Origin: Polyangium mundeleinium
Lineage (GTDB): Bacteria > Myxococcota_A > Polyangia > Polyangiales > Polyangiaceae
Direction of reading: 5' to 3'
NCBI RefSeq assembly: GCF_028369105.1
Contig: NZ_JAQNDO010000001.1
Coordinates: forward strand, 12,432,501-12,496,500
Length of the DNA stretch: 64,000 nucleotides
The first letter of the stretch is position 1; every line of letters starts with the position of its first letter. The notes beneath the pieces were generated by a model. That model had not been told where the DNA came from. It ran no database searches and saw only the letters and a list, made by a program, of their open reading frames with translations. The position numbers and the translations under genes are program-made. Below are positions 7,397 through 16,933 of this stretch, one piece after another.

Positions 7397-8746
7397 TCAG
7401 GCGAGCGTCGCCTTCATCGCGTTCGCCGCCGCCGTGAGTTGCTCCTCGGCGATCGTGAGCGGCGGCGTCCAGGTGATCACCTCGCCCTTCTGCCCGCCCG
7501 TGATCACCACGTACCCGGCTTCGAGCATGCGCCGCATCGTCTGCAAGGCGAGCGCGCCGCTCTCGAACGCGACGCCGAGCATCAAGCCCTCGCCGCGCAC
7601 GTCGACGACACCTGGCACGCCCGCGAGCACCGCCGTGAGGTACTCCTTCGTCCGCGCGCCGATCTCACGCGTCTTGTTGACGAGCTGCCGAAACCGGAGC
7701 GAGTCGAGCGTGGCGATCGCCGTCGCGCACGCGAGCGGCGCGCCCGCGTGCGTGGACGTGTGCACGACCTCGCCCTCGCGCGCCCATGCCTGCATGACCT
7801 CATCCGCCGCGATGCACGCCGCGATCGGCAAACCTCCGCCGAGGCCCTTGCCGAACACGAGCACGTCGATCGCTGCGCCCACGGCCGTCGATCGCACCAT
7901 CGAGCCCGAACGACCGAGCCCGGTCCAGATCTCGTCGGCGATCACGAGCGCGCCGTGCCGATGCGCGAGCTCGCAGAGGTCCCGCAAGAACCGCTCGGGC
8001 GGCACGATGATGCCGCCGCGCCCAAGGATCGGCTCGACCAGCACCGCGCCGACGTTGCCGGCCGCGAGCGCCTTCTCCACGGCGCCGAGCGAACGATCGA
8101 GATCGGCCTCCGCCGCGGGATACGGCGCGAACGAGACGTGCGGGTTGAGCTGGAGGTTGAACGGCTCGCGATAACTCTCGCGCAGCCCGAGCGCGGCGAG
8201 CGGCCCGTATCCAAGGCCGTGGTATGCGCCCTCGAAGGCGACGACGCCGGGTTTGCCCGTGGCGAGCGTCACCGTCTTCAGCGCGGCAGTGATCGCGTCG
8301 CTCCCGCTCTGGCAAAGCAGCACGCGCGGCGCCACGCTTGGATGTAGCGACGCGAGCCGTTCGAGTAGTGCGACCTTGATGTCGGCAGCGTACACGTCGC
8401 CGAGCGCCTGGATGAGCCGATCGGACTGCGCCTCGATCGCGCGCGTCACGCTCGTCGCGCCGTGCCCGAGCAGGAGCGATCCGAAGCCGGCCACGAGGTC
8501 GACGTAGCGGTTGCCATCGACGTCGAACAGGTTCGCGCCCTTGCCCGAGGCGAGCACGATCGGCGCCATCTCTGCGCCGCTCGTCTCCTCGCGCGTCTTG
8601 CGCCGCGTGCCGAACGCCGGGCACTCGACGCGTTCGAGCCTGCCGAGGAGGCTACGCGACGCAGGGCCCGGAGGCGGCACACGGATCTCGGGGAGCTGAT
8701 CACCCGTCAGTTCCTCTGCGGGGGCGGGAAACTCGCTCAGGGGCAT
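7397..8746 (-). CDS. Class III PLP-dependent aminotransferase
   Basis: A 449-residue protein of normal family length. Recognisable features in order: NLFDVDGNRYVDLVAGFGS, the phosphate-binding loop CQSGSDAITAALK near 145-157, EGAYHGLGYGPLA, VEPILGRGG, the cofactor Asp in IADEIWTGLGRSG (271-272), and Schiff-base Lys300 in VFGKGLGGG. The family includes ornithine, GABA and diamine transaminases and several aldehyde- or ketone-aminating enzymes. It is the first gene of the operon with the LuxE-like and LuxC-like genes, so amination of the aldehyde they make is an attractive but unproven role. An alternative is supply of an amino acid precursor that the other two activate. Confidence 0.88.
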   Translation of the reverse strand: MPLSEFPAPAEELTGDQLPEIRVPPPGPASRSLLGRLERVECPAFGTRRKTREETSGAEMAPIVLASGKGANLFDVDGNRYVDLVAGFGSLLLGHGATSVTRAIEAQSDRLIQALGDVYAADIKVALLERLASLHPSVAPRVLLCQSGSDAITAALKTVTLATGKPGVVAFEGAYHGLGYGPLAALGLRESYREPFNLQLNPHVSFAPYPAAEADLDRSLGAVEKALAAGNVGAVLVEPILGRGGIIVPPERFLRDLCELAHRHGALVIADEIWTGLGRSGSMVRSTAVGAAIDVLVFGKGLGGGLPIAACIAADEVMQAWAREGEVVHTSTHAGAPLACATAIATLDSLRFRQLVNKTREIGARTKEYLTAVLAGVPGVVDVRGEGLMLGVAFESGALALQTMRRMLEAGYVVITGGQKGEVITWTPPLTIAEEQLTAAANAMKATLA

Positions 8747-8823
8747 GTCGTTTCACCTAGCACGCACGAGCGCGGCGAGCAGCGGTGGACACGAGCGTCC
8801 TCTCGGAACCAAGGACCTCGGGG

Positions 8824-9729
<906 letters not shown>

Positions 9730-10053
9730 GCGGTTTCAGCCCGGTCTGCCTGCTACTTCGGTCACGTCGGGAAGCAATCGAAGCGGGGCCCCTCGGAAGT
9801 AGCCCGTTCCAAGCTCAATCACCCGGATCCAGCCGATCTTCCAGCTTCAGCGTATCCATCCCCCCGCACAGGCGTCAAGGTGAATTCGATTACTGGGTTT
9901 CGTCCTTGCCGTGTCTCGTCTCCAGGGCCTGGTTGCCCAGGCTCCACGGCGAGGTTTGCGACATTGTTGTGCGACGATTGTACGAATGCAAGGCGCGTGG
10001 TCCGGACAGCAGCGACGGACTCGTGCGCCCAGGACGACTTCGAAAGAAGTCGC
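9730..10053. other. Intergenic region, no supported gene
   Basis: This 324-bp stretch lies between the start of the FHA-GGDEF gene and the end of the amidotransferase gene, both on the minus strand. The frames across it have arginine-rich shadow composition and no plausible start with a ribosome-binding site. It must contain the promoter of the FHA-GGDEF gene, but I see no clear sigma-factor boxes, RNA gene or terminator. Confidence 0.5.
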
Positions 10054-10905
10054 TCAAGCCGTGAGGTCTCGCGCCGCGCTCGCGCGTAGCTCGCGTTCGG
10101 CCCGCGCGGGCCTTCGATCCGGCGTGCCCGACGGCAACGTCGCGAGCAGCCGGCCGTGATCGAAAACCCACATTTCCCCGGGTTTGCCCTGCGTCCACGT
10201 CTCGTTCTTCGTGAGCGGCGCCGTCGCCACGACCGCCACACGATCACGCGGCGTGGTCACGGCCGAGAAGTCGACCGCGAGGTCCTCGTCCGCGAGGTGC
10301 GCGAGGCCAAACGGCGCCTTTCGGATGATGTAGCAGAGCCGCGTGCCGCAACGGGCAAACAGGTGCCGCCCATCACCGAGCAGGAAGTTGAACGTACCGT
10401 CTTTCGCGATACGCGCGCCGGCGTCTGCCACGGTCTGCCAGAGCTCGCTCGGCCTGCGCGGATAATCGTCGAAGGTGCGGCGAAGCTCTTCGAGCAGGAC
10501 GCAGAAGGCGTACTCGCTGTCGGTCGTGCCGATCGGCGTGAAGCGGCCGAGCTTGCGCTGGCGCACGCGCGGCAGCGTGCCGTTGTGCGCGAAGACCCAG
10601 TGTCGGCCCCAAAGCTCGCGCACGAACGGATGCGTGTTCGCGAGACTCGTGGGCCCGCGCGTCCGCTTGCGGACGTGGCCGATCGCCAGCATCGTCTTGA
10701 TCGGGTTTTGCGCGAGGAACCGCGCGAGCGGGCTCGCGGCCGCCGATGTCGGTTCGAGGAACACGCGCGCGGCGTACCCCTCGTAAAACGACAGGCCCCA
10801 GCCGTCCCCATGCGGGCCCGTCTTCCCGCCTCGCTGGCACAAGCCAGAGAACGAGAAGACGATGTCCGTGGGGACGTTGCACTCCATCCCGAGTAGCTCG
10901 CACAT
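10054..10905 (-). CDS. Class II glutamine amidotransferase (YafJ/EgtC-like)
   Basis: A 283-residue protein. The ATG at 10905 is chosen because class II amidotransferases need Cys2 at the processed N-terminus, and this start gives MCELLGMECN; the frame upstream is shadow sequence. Supporting segments are GPHGDGWGLSFYEG, GHVRKRTRG, NTHPFVRELWGRHWVFAHNG and GTTDSEYAFCVLL, all typical of the stand-alone Gn-AT_II family that releases ammonia from glutamine or hydrolyses gamma-glutamyl bonds. The partner enzyme is unknown. It begins 29 bp after the hemG stop on the same strand, so it probably shares the heme transcript. Confidence 0.9.
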   Translation of the reverse strand: MCELLGMECNVPTDIVFSFSGLCQRGGKTGPHGDGWGLSFYEGYAARVFLEPTSAAASPLARFLAQNPIKTMLAIGHVRKRTRGPTSLANTHPFVRELWGRHWVFAHNGTLPRVRQRKLGRFTPIGTTDSEYAFCVLLEELRRTFDDYPRRPSELWQTVADAGARIAKDGTFNFLLGDGRHLFARCGTRLCYIIRKAPFGLAHLADEDLAVDFSAVTTPRDRVAVVATAPLTKNETWTQGKPGEMWVFDHGRLLATLPSGTPDRRPARAERELRASAARDLTA

Positions 10906-10934
10906 CTCCGCGCGCCTGGGAGTATAGGCGAAAC

Positions 10935-12371
10935 TCAGCGCGCCGCGACGGCCGCCGCAGCCTCGTTCGCCTGCCGCACGCAGTCGGGGATGCCGACGCC
11001 ATCGAACGCAGCGCCCGCGAAGTGGAGGCCGGGGAGCCTGCGCGCGATGTCGCGGATCCGCCGCACCCGCGCCGCGTGCCCCACGATCGGCTGCGCGTTC
11101 GCCTGCTCGTAGCGGAAAACACGCGCGAGCATGGGCGCGGCGCGGACGCCGAGGAGCGAACCGAGTTCCTCGCGCGCGAGCGACACGAGCGCCTCGTCGC
11201 TCGCCGCGAGCGCGCCGGGATCGCGGTGCCCACCCACGAACACGCGCACGAGCGCCGCATCCTGCGGGGCGCGTCCCGCCCACTTGCTGGAGATGAACGT
11301 CGCGGCGAGGATACGACGCCGTTCGTCTTTCGGGATGACCACACCCACCGCGTCGAGTGGGTGCGGGACGTCGGGCCGCGCGTACGCGAGGACGACGGTG
11401 CCCGTCGAGACGTACGGGATGCCGCGGAGGAGCGCGCCGAGCTCCGCGTCGATCTCACCGAGCGCGCTCGCCGCCGCGTGTGCGGGCGCCGCCATCACTA
11501 CGTCGTCGGCCTCGATCGACTCGGTCTGCCCGTCCCGCGCGCCGTACCGCACGACCCAGCGCGGAGGGGCGTTCGCCTCCGCGCCGCTCGATCGCTCGAC
11601 CGACACGACGGGCGCACCCACGCGGATGTCGCCGCCCGCCTTCTCGATGCGCCGGGCGAGCGCCTCGATGAGCTCGCCCATGCCCCCGAGGAGCGAATGG
11701 AACGGGCTGGGCGGTGGTCCTTTCGTCGCCGGCTTTTTCCGGCGCTCGGCGAGCGCGCCGCGGATCAGGCTGCCGTGGCGATCTTCGAGCTCGGCGAGCT
11801 GCGGAAAGGTGCTGCGGATGCTGAGCAGGTCGACGTCGCCCGCATAGATGCCCCCGAGCAGCGGTTCGCCGAGCACGTCGAGCGCCTCCGCGCCGAGGCG
11901 CCTGCGCAAAAAACTCCCGATCGACTCGTCGCCTTTTTCCCGCGGGCGCTGCGGCAAAACGAGGTCAAGCGCCATCCGGGCCTTGCCCGGCAGGCTGAAG
12001 AGCGGCGTCCGCGCGAACGGCAAGAAGCGCGTGGGCACCGCGAGCACGAGCCCCTCGGGCATCGTGTGCAGCGCGCCGCGGCGCGGGATGTACACGCGAC
12101 GGTTCTTCGGCGTCGTCCCGATGAGCCGCTCGCCGAGGCCGAGCTCCTTGCAGAGATCCGTGGCGAACGGCTTGGCGATGACGAACGAATCCGGCCCGCC
12201 GTCGATCACGAACCCGCCTTCGCGCTCGGTCTGGATGTTGCCGCCGAGCCGCGCCCGCGATTCGAGCAGCGTGACCTCGCATCGCGGACCTGTTTGCGCG
12301 GAGAGCAAGCGGTAGGCGACGACGAGCCCGGTCACGCCGCCGCCGACCACGACGACGCGACGAGCGGTCAC
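10935..12371 (-). CDS. hemG: Protoporphyrinogen oxidase (HemY/HemG-type flavoprotein)
   Basis: A 478-residue FAD enzyme that oxidises protoporphyrinogen IX (or coproporphyrinogen III in the related CgoX group) late in heme synthesis. The FAD dinucleotide-binding motif is at the N-terminus (VVVVGGGVTGLVVAYRL), followed by ESRARLGGNIQTE and FVIDGGPDSF. Mid-protein EPLLGGIYAGD and C-terminal LHFAGAAFDGVGIPDC are characteristic of this family. It starts with GTG at 12371, whose bases overlap the hemE stop (GTGA), so the two are translationally coupled. The symbol follows myxobacterial usage for the oxygen-dependent flavoprotein and does not mean the E. coli flavodoxin-type HemG. Confidence 0.93.
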   Translation of the reverse strand: MTARRVVVVGGGVTGLVVAYRLLSAQTGPRCEVTLLESRARLGGNIQTEREGGFVIDGGPDSFVIAKPFATDLCKELGLGERLIGTTPKNRRVYIPRRGALHTMPEGLVLAVPTRFLPFARTPLFSLPGKARMALDLVLPQRPREKGDESIGSFLRRRLGAEALDVLGEPLLGGIYAGDVDLLSIRSTFPQLAELEDRHGSLIRGALAERRKKPATKGPPPSPFHSLLGGMGELIEALARRIEKAGGDIRVGAPVVSVERSSGAEANAPPRWVVRYGARDGQTESIEADDVVMAAPAHAAASALGEIDAELGALLRGIPYVSTGTVVLAYARPDVPHPLDAVGVVIPKDERRRILAATFISSKWAGRAPQDAALVRVFVGGHRDPGALAASDEALVSLAREELGSLLGVRAAPMLARVFRYEQANAQPIVGHAARVRRIRDIARRLPGLHFAGAAFDGVGIPDCVRQANEAAAAVAAR

Positions 12372-13402
12372 GCCGCGCCCTCGTGCCGGTAGGCGTGGAT
12401 CACGTCGACGAGCGCCTTCACGTTGTCGACCGGCGTCTGCGGCACGATCCCGTGGCCCAGGTTGAAGATGTGCCCCGGCCTGCCGGCGGCCTCCGCGAGC
12501 ACGGCCCGCGCGCGCGCCGCGGCCACGTCAGGCGGAGCGCAGAGCAGGAGTGGATCGAGGTTGCCCTGGATCGCGTGATCGTAGCCGATGCGCTTCCACG
12601 CCTCGCCGAGCGGCAAACGCCAGTCCACGCCGATCACCGTGCCTCCACAATCGCGCTGCGCTTCGAGCAGCGTCGACGTGTTCGTGCCGAAATGGATCAC
12701 CGGCACGCCCGTCTTCTCGACGCTCTGCAGGATGTTCTTCACGTGCGGCGCCACGTGCGTCCGGTAGTCCTCGGGTGAGAGCGCGCCGATCCACGAGTCG
12801 AAGAGCTGCACGGCCTGCGCGCCGGCCTCGACCTGCGCGTGCAGGTAACGGCGCACGACCTCGGAGATCTTGCTCATGAGCAGGGAGAACGACGCGGGGT
12901 CGCCCCACATGAGCTGCTTCGTGCGGAAGTAGTCCGACGATTTGCCGCCCTCGACGAGGTAACTCGCCATCGTGAACGGCGCGCCCGCGAAGCCGATGAG
13001 CGGCGTCTTGCCGTCGAGCTCGCGCCGGATCAGGCGAATCGCTTCGAGCACGTAGCCGAGCCCTTCTTCCGGCTCGAAGACGCGCATCCGATCGATGTCC
13101 GCGCGGTCGCGCACCGGCGCGTGGATCACGGGGCCCTCGCCCTTCTCGAACGAGAACGGCGCGCCCATCGGTTCGAGCGGCAGGAGGATGTCGGCGAACA
13201 GGATGGCTGCGTCGACGCCGAGCCGCAGCGGCTGCAGCGTGACCTCAAGCGCGAGCTCCGGCGTCTTGCAGATCTCGAGCAGCGTGTGTTTTTCCCGAAG
13301 CGCGCGGTACTCCGCCATGTAGCGGCCGGCCTGTCGCATGAACCAGACGGGTGTGACGTCCGTCTGCTCGCGACGGCAGGCGCGCAAAAACCGATCGAAC
13401 AT
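12368..13402 (-). CDS. hemE: Uroporphyrinogen decarboxylase
   Basis: A 344-residue enzyme converting uroporphyrinogen III to coproporphyrinogen III. The signature PVWFMRQAGRYMAEYR near the N-terminus contains the substrate-binding Arg residues. FADILLPLEPMG, GFAGAPFTMASYLVEG, LFDSWIGALSP, HFGTNTSTLL, GVDWRLPL and FNLGHGI complete the family pattern. The ATG at 13402 gives MFDRFLRACRRE, the usual N-terminus; the frame remains open to 13438 but the extra residues are unlike the family. It is the first gene of hemE-hemG-amidotransferase. A 60-bp gap separates it from the upstream EI24-like gene on the same strand. Confidence 0.96.
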   Translation of the reverse strand: MFDRFLRACRREQTDVTPVWFMRQAGRYMAEYRALREKHTLLEICKTPELALEVTLQPLRLGVDAAILFADILLPLEPMGAPFSFEKGEGPVIHAPVRDRADIDRMRVFEPEEGLGYVLEAIRLIRRELDGKTPLIGFAGAPFTMASYLVEGGKSSDYFRTKQLMWGDPASFSLLMSKISEVVRRYLHAQVEAGAQAVQLFDSWIGALSPEDYRTHVAPHVKNILQSVEKTGVPVIHFGTNTSTLLEAQRDCGGTVIGVDWRLPLGEAWKRIGYDHAIQGNLDPLLLCAPPDVAAARARAVLAEAAGRPGHIFNLGHGIVPQTPVDNVKALVDVIHAYRHEGAA

Positions 13403-13462
13403 GGCCCGAACAGTGACCTCGGGCCCCGCCCGTGGCAACGACGAAGCGCGGCCCGCCGAGGC

Positions 13463-14293
13463 TCAGCGCGGCTGCTGTCCTGCGGCCTCGTATCGCTCCA
13501 GCATGACCACGAGCCGCGCCGCGCCGAGGACGCCGGCCGGCAGCACGATGAGCAGCGTGCACGGCAGGAACGAGAGCAGCGCGAGCCCGAGGCCAAAGCC
13601 CATCACGGCGCCGATGTTCCGACGCACGAACTCGATGCGCGCGCCCACGGGCACGCCACGAATCGAGAGCGGGCAGTCGCAGAGGTCCCACGCCCCGGCG
13701 AGGGCCGCCACCGCGAGCTGGAGCGGGAACGCGACGACGCTCAACGGCGCGAAGAAGAAGCTCAGAACGCCGAGCAAAATGAGGATCGGCGCGGTGACCG
13801 CGAGCGCCACGAGCGACGACTGCAGCGCGCGCCACATGTCGTCGAGGAGGCCGACCTCGGGCCACGTGGGCGCGCCCATATCGGCTTCGGCGCGCCGCAC
13901 CATCCGCTCGAGCGCGGGCCCTGAGAGCGGCTTCGCGAGCGCGAACGAGACGGCGAGCGCGGCCACGAGCATCACCACGATCGAGAAGACTTGCAGCACG
14001 ACGCCGAGCACCGTCCACAGCGCGCCCGTCCCGGGCTCCTTCACGATCAGCGCGACGAGCGCAGGCGCGAGCTTCACGCCGGAGATGCCGAGCACGATCG
14101 AGAGCACGAGCGCGATGCCCGTCGGGATGAGCGCGAGCGGCCAGAGGTCCGGCGTGCGGAAGAGGTAGCCGTATCCGCCGAGCACAGCCTTGAGGCCCGC
14201 GCCGAAGCCAGGGCGTTCGAACGGGACGAGCGCTGCGGGCGGGCTCTGAACGGGCGCGGCGGGGACGCCGGGGGATGCGTCGGGGGTGATCAT
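13463..14293 (-). CDS. EI24/CysZ-like multi-span membrane protein
   Basis: A 276-residue protein from the ATG at 14293 (an ATG at 14323 is also possible; neither has a strong ribosome-binding site). Hydrophobic stretches LWPLALIPTGIALVLSIVLG, VFSIVVMLVAALAVSFALA, LILLGVLSFFFAPLSVVA and ALLSFLPCTLLIVLPAGVLG give about five to six membrane passes. The overall arrangement, including the FRTPDLWPLAL opening and a C-terminal ARLVVMLERYE, is that of the EI24 domain shared by CysZ sulfate permeases and many uncharacterised proteins. Sulfate transport cannot be concluded. It lies directly upstream of hemE and may share its promoter region. Confidence 0.8.
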   Translation of the reverse strand: MITPDASPGVPAAPVQSPPAALVPFERPGFGAGLKAVLGGYGYLFRTPDLWPLALIPTGIALVLSIVLGISGVKLAPALVALIVKEPGTGALWTVLGVVLQVFSIVVMLVAALAVSFALAKPLSGPALERMVRRAEADMGAPTWPEVGLLDDMWRALQSSLVALAVTAPILILLGVLSFFFAPLSVVAFPLQLAVAALAGAWDLCDCPLSIRGVPVGARIEFVRRNIGAVMGFGLGLALLSFLPCTLLIVLPAGVLGAARLVVMLERYEAAGQQPR

Positions 14294-14374
14294 TCGGCTA
14301 CGAACGTCCCAGCGCTCGGGCATCCGGTCAACGGCTTCCGCGCAAGGAGCGCGCTAGGATGCCTCCCCTCGCCC

Positions 14375-15283
14375 ATGGCCCCTGCCCCGACACGCGCGGC
14401 TCCGATCGTCGTCCCTCTCCGCGAGGGCGGGCGCGTCGCCGTCGTCTCCGATCTGCAGCGCACGGCCCTCGTCGAGCGCCTCTTCCTGCGCGCCGAGCAG
14501 AACGACGCCGAGCGGACGGGCATCCTCGCGGCGCTCACCGCGGCGCGCCCCGACGCCACGCTCCTTCTCGGCGATCACGTCTTCCTCGGCGCCTCGTCCC
14601 GGGCCTGGGCATTTTTCGATCGGCTGGTCGAGCCGCTCCGCGCCGCGGGCGTCGAACTCTTGCCGATCCTCGGCAACCACGATTGCTGGTCGATCGGGCC
14701 GCGGGGGCTCCGCCATTATTTTTCGCGTTTCCCCCGGCTCGAAGGAAGCCGATTCTACACAGCGCGCCTCGGACCCCTCGGCATCGTCGCGCTCGATTCG
14801 AACCGGATCTTCATGCCCGCACGGCAATGGGATGAGCAATCGCTTTTTTACAACAAAACCCTCGCCCGCCTCGACGCGGATCCTGACGTGCGAGGCATTC
14901 TCGTGCTCGTCCACCACCCGCCGTTCACGAATGGCACCGTCACCGGCCCTTCGGCCCTCACGCAGCGCACGTTCGTCCCCGCATTTTTGCGCTCCCGCAA
15001 GGCCGTCTTGATGCTCTCGGGGCACGTGCACGCCTACGAGCATTTCGTCCGGGAGGGCCGCCATTTCGTCGTTTGTGGCGGCGGCGGAGGGCCGCGGCAT
15101 CGGCTGCGCCCGAAGGAGCGACAGATGTTCCGCGACCTCTTCGACGGCCCCTCGATTCGCCATTTTCATTTCCTGACCCTCGCGCCGGACGAAACTGGCC
15201 TCGACGTGCGCGCCCTCGGCCTGGCCAAGGGCGCGACACGTGTTTTGCCGATGGATCAGTTCCGGATCGATTGGCCCGGCTGA
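14375..15283 (+). CDS. Calcineurin-like metallophosphoesterase
   Basis: A 302-residue protein from the ATG at 14375 (MAPAPTRAAPIVV); the frame is open further upstream but reads as the shadow of the membrane-protein gene. Metallophosphoesterase motifs appear in order: VVSDLQ, LLLGDHVFLG, ILGNHDCW, VLVHHPPF and SGHVHAYEHF. The first motif has Gln where DxH is usual, so metal-site ligation may differ, while the GNHD and GHxH ligands are intact. The family hydrolyses phosphomono- or diesters using a two-metal centre; the substrate is unknown. No signal peptide is seen. Its stop directly abuts the stop of the convergent glycoside hydrolase gene. Confidence 0.87.
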   Translation: MAPAPTRAAPIVVPLREGGRVAVVSDLQRTALVERLFLRAEQNDAERTGILAALTAARPDATLLLGDHVFLGASSRAWAFFDRLVEPLRAAGVELLPILGNHDCWSIGPRGLRHYFSRFPRLEGSRFYTARLGPLGIVALDSNRIFMPARQWDEQSLFYNKTLARLDADPDVRGILVLVHHPPFTNGTVTGPSALTQRTFVPAFLRSRKAVLMLSGHVHAYEHFVREGRHFVVCGGGGGPRHRLRPKERQMFRDLFDGPSIRHFHFLTLAPDETGLDVRALGLAKGATRVLPMDQFRIDWPG

Positions 15284-16870
15284 TCAGGGCTTCTGCACGT
15301 AGATCCGCGGCGCGCCGTCGAGCGTGAGCGTGATCTTTCCTCCGTCGGGGCTCAGCGTCTCCACGGCGCCGGAGTCGCTGAAATCGAGCCCGTACGTCTC
15401 GTACGAACCCTCCGCGGCAAGCGAATACGACGCGCTCGCGGTCTCGCTGCCGCCCTTCGTACGCGCCCACAACACGAACGCGCGGCGCATGTCAGGCAAG
15501 CGGAACGCCGCGCCTCCGACCGTATCAGGCAAACCGAGCGCCGTCGTGCCCCCCTTGTCGAACAGCGCGCCTTCGAGCAGCTTGCCGAGCGTCCGGTACG
15601 CGCGGCCCGCCTCCGTGCGCACGGCCTCGCTCGTTTGCCCGAGCTTCGACACGTCTACGTAAAGGCCCATGTAATCGAATGAATTCGTGCTTGCCCCGAC
15701 GGCCTTTCCATCGGACAGACAGAACCAATCAATACGCTCGACCCCCACCGTCTGCGCGGCCGTCATCACCTTCACCAGGTAATTCGGCGCGTATTCGGCC
15801 CCGCCCGGCGCCCCGCCCACGGCCACGTGCGGCGCGCCGGTCTCCGTCACGATCCACCCCTTGCCCGTCACGCCCGCGTCCGTGAGCTTCTTGTCGAGAT
15901 CCGACTTCAGCTTCAAGAACCCCGCCACGCCCTCGTCCGAGCTGCCCGGCCCAAAGACCGGATAATAATGGAAGCTCACGACATCGAAATACGAGCTACC
16001 CGTCTTCGGATAGTCGTTCGTCACAGCCCCGCCGGAGGGGTTGTCCGTGTAGCGCAGCACGGCCGAGAGGAAGCTCGGATATCCGATCCCGCCGAGCGCG
16101 ATCCGTGCCTCGGGATCGGCCTTCTTCGCCGCCTCGAAGCTCACGCGCAGCATGCGCACGTAATCATAGATCGACCCGCCGAACCGCACGAGCTGCTCCT
16201 TCGTCGGCGGCTCCGTCTCCCACGTCTGCGTGACCTGCCAATCGGACACCCAGTCCGGCTCGTTCCACACCTCCCACACGCGCACCCAGGGCTTGTACGT
16301 GGTCACGGTCTGATACACGTACGCGCCCCAGTAATTGTTCGGGTTGATTGACCCGTCCCCATTGAAGACGGGCTCGTAGAGGTTTTTCGGAATGTAATGC
16401 TCGAGCTCCCAGCTCGGAGTGCCCGCCGGCGCCGTGGCGTGCTCGACCGTGGGCACGCCGAGGAACGCCACGTGTTCGCCCATGCCGAGCGACGCGTACC
16501 CTTTCATGTCCCCGACCTCGATGTCGTAGCCCCAGGTATCGAGGTGCTGCTCGGAGAGTTTCAGGCGCGCGCTGTTCGAGCCCGCCTCGTGCGACAAGAA
16601 GGCGAGGTCCTGGTCGTTCCAGCCAGGGTTCGGAAATCCATAATTGACGCCATACCGGAACGGCCCGCCGAGCGCGCCCCCGCCCCCGGATCCGCCCGAG
16701 CCACCGCCGCCCGAGGACGACCCCGAGCCACCGGACGCTCCCGCGCCTCCCGAGCCGCCGGATGCGCCGGACGCGCCGGCGCCGTCATCGCCGCTCCCGC
16801 CGCCCGAGCAGGCGGCGAGAGTGCAAAAAATAAATGCTGTCGCAAATGCAGGGCGAACCAATTGAAGCAT
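15284..16870 (-). CDS. Clan-A glycoside hydrolase lipoprotein with Gly/Ser linker
   Basis: A 528-residue exported protein. The ATG at 16870 is fixed by an AGGAGG 7 bases upstream. A signal sequence ends in FCTLAACSGG (lipobox), followed by about 45 residues of Gly/Ser/Ala linker and then a TIM-barrel hydrolase. VWEVWNEPDW carries the acid/base Glu and WIVTETGAPH the nucleophile Glu, as in clan GH-A enzymes; FHYYPVFGPG lies between them. The C-terminal 80 residues look like a small beta-sandwich (TLTLDGAPRIYV). It is probably tethered to the outside or periplasmic face and acts on a polysaccharide or glycoside, with specificity not readable. A GH39/GH5-type assignment is possible but unproven. 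Confidence 0.85.
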   Translation of the reverse strand: MLQLVRPAFATAFIFCTLAACSGGGSGDDGAGASGASGGSGGAGASGGSGSSSGGGGSGGSGGGGALGGPFRYGVNYGFPNPGWNDQDLAFLSHEAGSNSARLKLSEQHLDTWGYDIEVGDMKGYASLGMGEHVAFLGVPTVEHATAPAGTPSWELEHYIPKNLYEPVFNGDGSINPNNYWGAYVYQTVTTYKPWVRVWEVWNEPDWVSDWQVTQTWETEPPTKEQLVRFGGSIYDYVRMLRVSFEAAKKADPEARIALGGIGYPSFLSAVLRYTDNPSGGAVTNDYPKTGSSYFDVVSFHYYPVFGPGSSDEGVAGFLKLKSDLDKKLTDAGVTGKGWIVTETGAPHVAVGGAPGGAEYAPNYLVKVMTAAQTVGVERIDWFCLSDGKAVGASTNSFDYMGLYVDVSKLGQTSEAVRTEAGRAYRTLGKLLEGALFDKGGTTALGLPDTVGGAAFRLPDMRRAFVLWARTKGGSETASASYSLAAEGSYETYGLDFSDSGAVETLSPDGGKITLTLDGAPRIYVQKP

Positions 16871-16877
16871 GGATAGT

Positions 16878-16883
16878 CCTCCT
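16878..16883 (-). promoter_or_regulatory. Ribosome-binding site AGGAGG of the glycoside hydrolase gene
   Basis: On the minus strand AGGAGG precedes the ATG at 16870 by 7 bases. It decides the start in favour of this ATG over the in-frame upstream start at 16903. Confidence 0.85.
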
Positions 16884-16933
16884 CGGACGCGGGAAGGACG
16901 CATTGTATACGGAGTTGCCCGGCTTGGCTCGGG

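Noticed and set aside
5139-8746. Bioluminescence locus suggested by luxC/luxE homology
   Set aside because: No luxA/luxB luciferase genes are present. The reductase and synthetase families occur widely without light production.
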